In this document: piece by piece, positions 33,533-39,597 of the stretch
Layout: every line of letters starts with the position of its first letter
Numbering within the stretch: the first letter of the stretch is position 1
Assembly: GCF_900155435.1 (NCBI RefSeq)
Contig: NZ_LT700212.1
Location: forward strand, 1,597,533-1,637,129
Direction: 5' to 3'
Source of the DNA: Actinomyces provencensis
Lineage (GTDB): Bacteria; Actinomycetota; Actinomycetes; Actinomycetales; Actinomycetaceae
Length of the DNA: 39,597 bases
Notes under the pieces: generated by a model
Database searches by the model: none
The model's input: only the letters and a program-made list of their open reading frames with translations
What the model was told of the DNA's origin: nothing
Program-made: the position numbers and the translations under genes

Positions 33533-34573
33533 TCAGTTCACCGCCTCGTTCCCCAGCGTCTGCACCTCAGGATGCTCCGCCAGGAACTCAGCCACCCGGT
33601 CCTCCCGCCACGCCGCCGACAATCCGGCCAGCAACTCGTCATTGAGCAGCACGATCGACTGCCCGTCATCGCTGGTCCCGGTCCCGTTCACAGGCGCGGT
33701 CATGAAGTTCACCCCGGCAGGGCGCAGGTCCTTCAGCCCCAGGCCCAGCTTCACCATGGAGTCGAAGTTCAGGGAGTCATCCACCGCGGAGTGGGCCAGC
33801 AGCATCTGGGTGAGTCGGGTGACCTTTCCGGGGTTGGTCAGCACGTCCTGGCTGAAGGCCTTCGCCATGATCGCCTTGATCCAGGCCTGCTGGCGGCGCA
33901 CCCGGTCGAAGTCCCCGCCTGGTAGGGAGTAGCGCTCCCGCACGAAGGTCAGCGCCTGCTTTCCGTTCATCTGCTGGGGACCGTCGACGGTCGTGATCTC
34001 CACCCCGCCCAGCTCGTCGGTGATCTGCTCGAAACTGGTGAAGTCCACGATTGTGAAGTGGTCGATGGTGACACCTGTCAGGTTCTCCACCGTCTGCACC
34101 GTCAGCGGCGCCCCACCCCAGGAGAAGGCGGCGTTGATCTTGGCGGTCCCGTGGTCGGGGATGGGCACCCAGGAGTCACGGGGGATGGACATGACGTTGA
34201 CGCCCTTCTTGTCCCCGGTGATCTGGACCAGCATCATGACGTCGCTGCGCTGCCCGCCGTACTGCCAGTCGGTGGGGTCTCCCCCGCTCTCCCGCGAGTC
34301 CGAGCCCAGCACCAGGAAGTTGACGGCGTCCCCGACCTCCCCGGACTGTTCCTCACCGCTCTGGCCGGACTGGGGCGCGCGCGTCGCAGTGGGCAGGGCA
34401 CTGGGGATGTGCGTGATCTGGGAGTTGATGGAGCTGCGGATCCCGAGTGCCACGCCGACCAGGGCCAGCACGACGACCAGCACGATCGACCCCAGCGCGA
34501 TCAGCGCCTTCCTGGTCCCGCTCATGCCCTTCTTCTCGGCATGGCTGGAGGTGCGGCTGGGCGGTGTCGTCAT
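33533..34573 (-). CDS. LCP (LytR-CpsA-Psr) family glycopolymer ligase
   Basis: The protein has 346 residues with a short cytoplasmic N-terminus, one membrane helix (about 24-44) and an extracellular LCP domain. Conserved parts are FLVLGSDSRE near 84, RSDVMMLVQI and VMSIPRDSWVPI, LTFVRERYSLPGGDFDRVRRQQ, and GGVEI; the Arg and Asp residues bind the polyprenyl pyrophosphate. LCP enzymes transfer teichoic acid or capsule chains to peptidoglycan. It lies 130 bp downstream of the BY-kinase gene on the same strand, so they form a polysaccharide-assembly unit. ATG 34573 is preferred over an upstream in-frame ATG at 34600. Confidence 0.95.
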   Translation of the reverse strand: MTTPPSRTSSHAEKKGMSGTRKALIALGSIVLVVVLALVGVALGIRSSINSQITHIPSALPTATRAPQSGQSGEEQSGEVGDAVNFLVLGSDSRESGGDPTDWQYGGQRSDVMMLVQITGDKKGVNVMSIPRDSWVPIPDHGTAKINAAFSWGGAPLTVQTVENLTGVTIDHFTIVDFTSFEQITDELGGVEITTVDGPQQMNGKQALTFVRERYSLPGGDFDRVRRQQAWIKAIMAKAFSQDVLTNPGKVTRLTQMLLAHSAVDDSLNFDSMVKLGLGLKDLRPAGVNFMTAPVNGTGTSDDGQSIVLLNDELLAGLSAAWREDRVAEFLAEHPEVQTLGNEAVN

Positions 34574-34703
34574 GGTGTCAGTATGCCCGCAGCGCCCCAT
34601 CCCCGGCGACGTTCACGCCCTCGGGGGGCATCCCGCCTTGGGGAGCTTCGCGGATTGACGAGGGCGACGCGCCCGCACTCCCACGAATCTGGGCGGGCGG
34701 CTC

Positions 34704-36581
34704 TCAGCTGCGACCGTGCAGGGGCGGGAACTTGATCCCGCCTCGGGTGGACGCAGCCGGTGTCGTGGGCGCAGTACTGTCCTGTTCGGCGCCGACCACC
34801 TTGTCCCATTGCTCCTGCTGGGCAGTGTCCCCGGGGACCGAGCGCTGGGGCCTGCGCTGGGACGTGCCGACGCGCCTGGTGGTGACGGGCGGTGTGGTTG
34901 CGGGCCGTGAGGCGGGAACACCCGCGGTAGCCGTCCGTGGTGCCGAGGGGCTGGCGGGGATCCGGGAGACCGGCGTGCTCGAAGTGGATGCGCGGGGGCC
35001 GGTGACCTCGGCAGCAGGCGCCGCAGCCGGTGTGGCCACTGCAGGGCCGGTCCGTTCAACCGGCGGCGTGGCAGGGGGAGCCGCCGGCGCGGCGCTGGGA
35101 GCCGGAGGAACGGAGGTGGCCGACTGGCCGGAGCGTTCAGTCGTCACGGGGCGAGCGTCCCGTCCGGGTCGGTGCGTGCGCCCGCTGGCGCCATCGTCGG
35201 TCGCCTGCGCGTACCCGTACGTACTCCCGTAGCCGTACCCGTACTGGGAGTCCCCGTACTTCAGGTGGGCCAGCCTGGAGGTGGCCACGCGGTTGAGCAC
35301 AACGCCCAGCACCTTGCCGCCGGTCTGCTGGATGCCGTCCAACGCGCCCGCCAGCTCATCCGAGGTCGTCGATCCGGACGCGGCCACCATGACGACACCG
35401 TCCGCATGCTTGGCGAGTACGACGGCATCCGTGACAGGCAGGACCGGAGCGGCGTCGACGATGACCAGGTGGTCGCGGGACAGGTACGCCAACAGCTCTG
35501 ACATGCGTTGGGAACCCAACAGCTCTGAAGGATTGGGCGGGATGTCGCCCGCGGGCAGCACCGAGAGCCCCTCAACGCCGGTCCGGCTGATGGCCTGCTC
35601 CAAACCTGCTGCTCCCACCAGGACCTGCGTGAGACCGACCTTGGAGGCCACACCGAAGGTCTTGCGCGCCGTGGGTCGACGCAGGTCCGCGTCGACCAGG
35701 AGCACGTCCTGCCCGGCAGCGGCCATTACCTTGGCCAGGTTCGAGGCCACTGACGACTTGCCGTCCCCCTGCACGGGCGAGGTGATGACGATGCTGCGCA
35801 GTTCCCGGTCCACGTCCGCGTAGCGCAGGTTCGTGCGCAGCTTGCGCAGGGACTCCGAGGCGCGGAAATCCTTCGCATCATCAGACTCCGATCGGGCGAT
35901 GGTGTCAGAGGCCGGGATGACTCCCAGTACGGGAGCCTCGAAACGGGTCTGGATGTCCTCCACTGTGCGCAGACGCTTGTCCAGGGTGGTGCGGGCGAAC
36001 GCAATCACGTACCCGAGCAGGAGTCCGGCCAGGATCCCGGCCCCCAGGTACTTCATCGGGCTCGGCGTCACCACAATTGTCGACAACGCGGCAGGCGCCA
36101 TGAGCACCACGCCGACGGGTGAGTCCTCACCCTCCAGTTCCTTGACCTGGAGGGCAGCCTTGTCCACCACGGCATCGGAGATCTCACGTGCTTGGTCGGC
36201 GGTGTCTGCGGTGGCGGTGACATTGATGGTCAGCGCATTGGTGGCATTGGAGGCGGTCAGGCGCCCGGCCAGCTCACTGGGGGTGGTGTTGAGCTTGAGG
36301 TCGTCGATGACGGCCTGGGCCACAGTCTGGGAGGTGAAGACGGGCACGAAGGCCTTGACCTTCTGCGTGGCCAGCTGGGAGGCGTTGTAGTAGGCGTTGG
36401 CGGATGTCTCGGTGCCGTCATCGGTGGGCACTGTCACGCGCACATAGGCGGTGGAGGACGCCGTGTACTGGGTCGGGGTGACCTTGAGCAGCCCGAAGGC
36501 TCCGACTCCCCCGACCAGCATGCACACCAGGATCGTGCCGAGGTGGCGTCGGGTGAGCTTGAGGAAGTCCTCCAGGGTCAT
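34704..36581 (-). CDS. Polysaccharide co-polymerase/tyrosine autokinase (Wzz domain fused to BY-kinase)
   Basis: The protein has 625 residues. The Wzz domain lies between membrane helices at about 14-32 and 177-196. The cytoplasmic kinase has Walker A SPVQGDGKSS (268-277), Walker A' LLVDADLRRP (294-303) and Walker B HLVIVDAAP (371-379). The autophosphorylated tyrosine cluster YGDSQYGYGYGSTYGY spans 442-457. Instead of ending there, as most BY-kinases do, the protein continues with about 165 residues rich in Pro, Ala, Thr and Arg. It controls chain length and export of a surface polysaccharide. A -10-like TAGAGT lies at 36647-36652, about 65 bp upstream of the start. Confidence 0.94.
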   Translation of the reverse strand: MTLEDFLKLTRRHLGTILVCMLVGGVGAFGLLKVTPTQYTASSTAYVRVTVPTDDGTETSANAYYNASQLATQKVKAFVPVFTSQTVAQAVIDDLKLNTTPSELAGRLTASNATNALTINVTATADTADQAREISDAVVDKAALQVKELEGEDSPVGVVLMAPAALSTIVVTPSPMKYLGAGILAGLLLGYVIAFARTTLDKRLRTVEDIQTRFEAPVLGVIPASDTIARSESDDAKDFRASESLRKLRTNLRYADVDRELRSIVITSPVQGDGKSSVASNLAKVMAAAGQDVLLVDADLRRPTARKTFGVASKVGLTQVLVGAAGLEQAISRTGVEGLSVLPAGDIPPNPSELLGSQRMSELLAYLSRDHLVIVDAAPVLPVTDAVVLAKHADGVVMVAASGSTTSDELAGALDGIQQTGGKVLGVVLNRVATSRLAHLKYGDSQYGYGYGSTYGYAQATDDGASGRTHRPGRDARPVTTERSGQSATSVPPAPSAAPAAPPATPPVERTGPAVATPAAAPAAEVTGPRASTSSTPVSRIPASPSAPRTATAGVPASRPATTPPVTTRRVGTSQRRPQRSVPGDTAQQEQWDKVVGAEQDSTAPTTPAASTRGGIKFPPLHGRS

Positions 36582-36943
36582 GGAACCGTCCTGTCAGGAT
36601 GTGAAGGTGCGCGAGGCACTCGTACTGCTGGATGTAGTCGGTCCATACTCTAGCGAAGAAGAATGGCTCCACCACGGGACCATTCATGGTGTCCGCCTCT
36701 CTGGGAGACGCCCGCAATCGCTACTGAGAACCCCTGCTGAAACTAGCTGTGGCAGCCTGTGACCCAGAGTGCGTCAGATCCCGCCTGCGCTCGCGCGGGC
36801 ACGAGAGGGCGGCTATACACCTCACTGAGAGGACGCGACATAGTGGACTTCTCCCCTCCATCGTCGTCTCAGATGAGGCCATCGGGTCAGCATCGCCACC
36901 GCACAGACCCGCCCCTCGACTGGCACCTACCCTCGGGATAGCC
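36582..36943. other. Intergenic stretch upstream of the BY-kinase gene
   Basis: No gene is supported in these 362 bp. It holds the probable BY-kinase promoter (minus-strand TAGAGT, 36647-36652, with no good -35) and the end of the PIN toxin transcript. No hairpin terminator was convincing. Confidence 0.45.
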
Positions 36944-37444
36944 TCACCGCGTTCTATGGCGGGTGAGCACCTGCACGAAGTCCCGTGGACGGCAGATCCA
37001 GACACCGCGCCAGTTGGGGCCGACGTCGAGCAGGTGATGATCGCTCGTGACGATGATCGACGCCCGCACACCCGGATCGATCGCGAGGGCCAGGATGTTG
37101 TTCTCCTCGTAGTCCGCGAGACCGAAATCCAGCACCTCGGGTTCCACGACTGCGCCTGCAGAGTTGTCCCAGATGTCCACAAGAAGCTCAAGGAAGCGGC
37201 TGATCAGTCGTTCACTCTGACCGGCCCGACGCATCTTGTCCCTGATGTTCCAGATGACGTGCGGCGATGAGAACAACGCAAAACCGCCATCCAGAGCCAT
37301 GGACAGAGCATCAGCCGAGTGGTTGCCCGACACAGGTGGCACCACGTCCAGCACTGGTGGGTAGGCGCCGTCCGCGCCCAGAATGAAGTCCAGGTAGACG
37401 TTGACGTCGAAGACGACGTCAAGCCGTGTGCCGTCCGAGCTCAC
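36944..37444 (-). CDS. PIN-domain toxin of an RHH-PIN toxin-antitoxin pair
   Basis: The protein has 166 residues from GTG 37444, which overlaps the antitoxin stop (GTGA). PIN acidic residues are Asp13 in VVFDVNVYLDFIL, Glu113/Glu114 in DYEENNILALA, Asp124 and Asp135 in IVTSDHHLLD. The arrangement fits the COG1569-type PIN toxins, metal-dependent RNases. The WRGVWICRPRDFVQ ending is also typical. It is the second gene of the pair, as in vapBC. Confidence 0.87.
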   Translation of the reverse strand: MSSDGTRLDVVFDVNVYLDFILGADGAYPPVLDVVPPVSGNHSADALSMALDGGFALFSSPHVIWNIRDKMRRAGQSERLISRFLELLVDIWDNSAGAVVEPEVLDFGLADYEENNILALAIDPGVRASIIVTSDHHLLDVGPNWRGVWICRPRDFVQVLTRHRTR

Positions 37445-37677
37445 GATTGGGCGATGAGTGCGAGAACCTCATCGTGGGAGTAGATCCTCCCACCCCGCTC
37501 AGCTCTCGCCTCCTCACGGACATCGGTGAGGCGCTCGCGCAGCATGTCAGCCTTGTACCTGCGCACCGCGACACGCAGGAACTCACTGCGGTTCCCGTCT
37601 GCGAATCGCTGGACCACAGCATCGAGATCGGGACGCATCGACTCGTCGATTGCGAACCCAACGGTCTTGGCCTGCAT
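37441..37677 (-). CDS. Ribbon-helix-helix antitoxin
   Basis: The protein has 78 residues. The N-terminal strand KTVGFAIDESM and helices through GNRSEFLRVAVRRYKAD (about 28-44) form the RHH DNA-binding fold. The acidic C-terminus (REEARAERGGRIYSHDEVLALIAQS) should bind and block the PIN toxin. The start ATG 37677 has a strong AAGGAGGT. The promoter and an overlapping dyad lie directly upstream, as expected for autoregulation. Confidence 0.87.
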   Translation of the reverse strand: MQAKTVGFAIDESMRPDLDAVVQRFADGNRSEFLRVAVRRYKADMLRERLTDVREEARAERGGRIYSHDEVLALIAQS

Positions 37678-37700
37678 GATGACCTCCTTCGGAGACCTTC

Positions 37701-37730
37701 AATCTAGCGTGTTGCATACGCATGTGCAAC
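37701..37730 (-). promoter_or_regulatory. Promoter and operator of the RHH-PIN pair
   Basis: Read on the minus strand: -35 TTGCAC (37724-37729), a 17-bp spacer and -10 TAGATT (37701-37706). The dyad GTTGCA/TGCAAC (37711-37716 and 37725-37730) covers the -35 box and spacer and is the likely antitoxin operator. Confidence 0.75.
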
Positions 37731-37786
37731 GGTCGGACACAAGCTGCATCCTCATGTGCTGTCCGCGTCCGGAGCAGGTTCATTCG

Positions 37787-37930
37787 TCAGTTGTGCATAC
37801 CGAGCTCATCGCCGAGATCGAGGAGCCTGTGCGCCGCCTCGCGCCGACTGCGACGGTGATCCTCCCAAATGGCGAGGACGTCGGCGGACTTCAGCCGAGT
37901 GTGCGTACCGACCTGCTCAGTCGTGGTCAT
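37787..37930 (-). CDS. Possible 47-residue protein
   Basis: An ATG-to-TGA frame reads MTTTEQVGTHTRLKSADVLA, continues through an Arg/Glu-rich helix (DHRRSRREAAHRLLDLGDEL) and ends GMHN. Composition is protein-like and amphipathic, but only a weak ribosome site is seen and no family is recognised. It lies just upstream of the RHH-PIN pair on the same strand, beyond the pair's own promoter. It could be a decayed antitoxin or regulator fragment. Confidence 0.3.
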   Translation of the reverse strand: MTTTEQVGTHTRLKSADVLAIWEDHRRSRREAAHRLLDLGDELGMHN

Positions 37931-38082
37931 GATGGTCTCGTTCGCAGCAAGTGCCGATGCGGGTGTTCTGTCTTCCTCCCAGTGCTTTCACTCCCCACGC
38001 CAGAGGGGCGTCAGTCAAAGGTGCAACACGTGGCATCGCGCGAGGAGGCTGCCCTCGGAAGTGGAGACCCGACCGCGCACCC

Positions 38083-38110
38083 ACGAGGGCGGGCACTCTC
38101 CACGAGGGCG
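38083..38110 (+). repeat. Double copy of the ACGAGGGCG motif
   Basis: ACGAGGGCGGGC occurs at 38083-38094 and again at 38102-38113, 19 bp apart. The nonamer recurs in other intergenic gaps of the window; see findings. Confidence 0.8.
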
Positions 38111-38219
38111 GGCCCCTGGGCTCGAGGCTGACATGCCACGACCCCAGGGACCTCCCTCCGTGCGCATTCGGCTCACGCCCGGACCGACAGACAAGAAGGG
38201 TCCACGCCTCAGCTGCGAC

Positions 38220-38589
38220 TCACCCCTTCACAGCGCCTGCCAGGGCGAAGGAGTTCCCCGACACCTTCTGCATCACCGCGTAGAGCACCAGGACAGGCGT
38301 CGAGTACAGGATCGAGAATGCCGCGAGCTTGCCGTACGCGATCGTTCCGTACATGCCGAAGAAGTTGTAGATCGCGACTGCGGCTGGCTGCTTCATCGAG
38401 TCGAAGGTCAGGACGAAGGGAACGACGAAGTTCCCCCAGGCACCTGTGAACACGAAGATGAACACAACCACGAGGCCCGGCTTCATGAGGGGGAGGACGA
38501 TCCGCCACAGGGTCTGCATGGCGCTGGCACCATCGACCCAGGCCGCCTCCTCCAGGGAGATGGGGACCGAGTCCATGACGGCGCTCACT
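38220..38589 (-). pseudogene. Carbohydrate ABC transporter permease (MalG type), N-terminus lost to IS insertion
   Basis: About 123 residues remain of a MalG-like inner-membrane permease. The EAA loop LEEAAWVDGASAMQTLWRIVLPLMKPG is intact, followed by two membrane helices and the family-typical C-terminus with SFALAGAVKG. The usual length is near 280 residues, so over half is missing. The reading frame runs into the IS left end at about 38589, where homology stops after MDSVPISLEEAA. The other half, the partner permease and the binding protein are not in the window. Confidence 0.85.
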
Positions 38590-39597
38590 GAAATTCCTCG
38601 GTTCTGCTCATCGAAATTCCCCACTCTGGGTCGCTCCGCCGCATGAGGCGGGCCTTCCTCGATGCTGGTGGTCTCTGACCACACACCAGCCCGAGGAAGG
38701 CCCTGTTCTCATGCTCTCAGAGAGGAGCAGCGTGGACATCCACGCTCTGAAACGGCAGGGGATGACGATCAGCGAGATCGCCCGCCGCACTAACCATGAC
38801 CGCAAGACCATCCGCGCGTATCTGAACGGTGAACGCCAGCCCGGGATGCGTGAGCGCACCATCCCGGACTCGTTCGACGAGTTCGTCGACTACGCCACCG
38901 CGAGACTGACCGAGGACCCGCACCTGTGGGCGGTGACGCTGCTCGACGAGCTGCGACCGCTCGGTTACGAGGGGTCGTATCCGACGCTGACGCGGCAGAT
39001 TCGTGCCCGCGGGCTGCGTCCGGCGTGCACCGCGTGCGCGCACGTCACCAAACGCGCAAACGCGGTCATCGAGCACCCGCCCGGGGAGGAGACCCAGTTC
39101 GACTGGGTCGAGATGCCCGAACCGCCCGCGCATTGGGGGTTCGGACGCAAGACCGCGTATGTCCTGGTCGGGTCGCTCGCGCACTCGGGTGTCTGGCGGG
39201 GCGTGATCTCCCCGTCGATGGACACCCCGCACCTGCTCGCCGCAATGACGACCCTGCTCGCCCTGCTGGGCGGGCTCACGAAGACCTGGCGGTTCGACCG
39301 GATGCGGACGGTCCTGGACCACCGCACCGGCGACCTGGTCCCGCAGTTCGCCGCGTTCGCGAAGCACCACGGCGTCACCGCGGTGGTCTGCCGGCCGAGG
39401 TCGGGGAACAGGAAGGGCGTGGTCGAGAAGAACAATCACACCGCCGCTGGGCGCTAGTGGCGGACCTTGCCCGACGACCTCACCCTCGAGCAAGCGCAGG
39501 CCAGCCTGAACACGTTCGCCGCAGGGCAGGACGACCGGCGGCGTGAGGGCGAGCTCGGGACGACGACAGCGTCCGCCCTGTTCGTGAACGAGCGGCT
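38589..39597 (+). mobile_element. IS21-family insertion sequence, left part (cut by window edge)
   Basis: The element starts where permease homology ends, at about TGAAATTCC (38589). GAAATTCC recurs at 38612-38619, consistent with the repeated transposase sites at IS21-family ends. istA follows at 38711. The istB helper and the right end lie outside the window. The exact left boundary is uncertain by some bases. Confidence 0.75.
38711..39597 (+). pseudogene. istA: IS21 transposase IstA with in-frame amber stop
   Basis: The N-terminal helix-turn-helix is MTISEIARRTNHDRKTIRAYLNG (about 18-40). The DDE core begins at QFDWVEM, with MRTVLDHRTGDLVPQFAAFAKHHGVTAVVCRPRSGNRKGVVEK. The frame stops at TAG 39455-39457 after NNHTAAGR, then resumes unchanged as WRTLPDDLTLEQAQASLN to the window edge. 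IstA relatives read WWRTLP here, so one base (TGG to TAG) ended the protein. The remaining 248 residues keep the core glutamate region but lose the C-terminal domain. An upstream GGAAGG is about 12 bases from the ATG. Confidence 0.85.

Larger units (their letters stand above)
37731..38219. other. Mostly gene-free stretch between the TA pair and the truncated permease
   Basis: Apart from the possible small frame at 37787-37930, no gene is supported. Two copies of ACGAGGGCGGGC lie near its right end (38083 and 38102). The rest shows no hairpin, repeat or family match. Confidence 0.5.

Noticed and set aside
36418-36717. Small minus-strand frame at the BY-kinase start as a leader peptide
   Set aside because: It runs into the kinase gene in another frame with no stop near the kinase start and no regulatory codon run.
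37526-38131. Plus-strand frame across the antitoxin and its downstream gap
   Set aside because: It is antisense to the RHH antitoxin, which has a promoter, operator and strong ribosome site.
1-39597. tRNA, rRNA, riboswitch or replication origin
   Set aside because: No cloverleaf, rRNA core, known riboswitch pattern or DnaA-box cluster was recognised by eye.

Overview
The window is high-GC DNA with bacterial gene density, GTG/ATG starts, ATGA or TGATG junctions inside operons, and GC-rich hairpins in place of T-tailed terminators. Together with an HxlR regulator, LCP and BY-kinase cell-envelope genes, and ISL3 and IS21 relatives of an actinobacterial type, this suggests an actinomycete, perhaps of the Actinomycetaceae. 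The genus cannot be fixed from the sequence. Both window ends lie inside insertion sequences: an ISL3-type transposase N-terminus at 1-299 and an IS21-type istA at 38711-39597. The repeats at the two ends would suit an assembly that broke at repeats.

Layout. 0.6-6.7 kb: a heterodimeric ABC exporter (minus), a divergent tocopherol-cyclase-like protein with a 15-bp minisatellite, and an HxlR regulator that looks leaderless. 7.0-8.2 kb: ilvE. 8.6-10.7 kb: a three-gene surface operon (TasA-like protein, SipW-type signal peptidase, second secreted protein). 11.1-14.1 kb: a low-molecular-weight tyrosine phosphatase, a TetR/DUF1304 divergent pair and an MDR oxidoreductase, followed by 83-bp palindromic repeats. 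14.7-19.7 kb: a deoxyribose operon in transcription order (SorC/DeoR regulator, deoC, FucP/DeoP-like permease, DUF4432 mutarotase-like protein, PfkB kinase), with a promoter and operator at the regulator/deoC junction. 19.8-22.2 kb: a membrane protein, leuB and a coiled-coil membrane protein. 22.5-29.4 kb: a ribose operon rbsR-A-C-B-D-K, controlled by a 28-bp palindrome at the predicted transcription start and preceded by a long leader with two 8-bp microsatellites. 29.4-33.3 kb: three paralogous TetR regulators flanking an Xre-ImmA peptidase/PIN protein module whose base composition differs from its surroundings. 33.5-36.6 kb: an LCP ligase and a BY-kinase (capsule or wall polysaccharide). 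36.9-37.7 kb: an RHH-PIN toxin-antitoxin pair. 38.2-39.6 kb: a sugar ABC permease truncated by an IS21-like element whose istA carries an in-frame amber stop.

Together the region mixes pentose salvage (deoxyribose to acetaldehyde plus glyceraldehyde-3-phosphate; ribose to ribose-5-phosphate), branched-chain amino acid enzymes, cell-surface export and polysaccharide control, and an accessory right third with TA-like modules. The least expected signals are a strand-biased intergenic nonamer (ACGAGGGCG), the Xre-ImmA-PIN unit nested among three sister TetR genes, and the TasA/SipW-like cluster in a high-GC actinobacterium.
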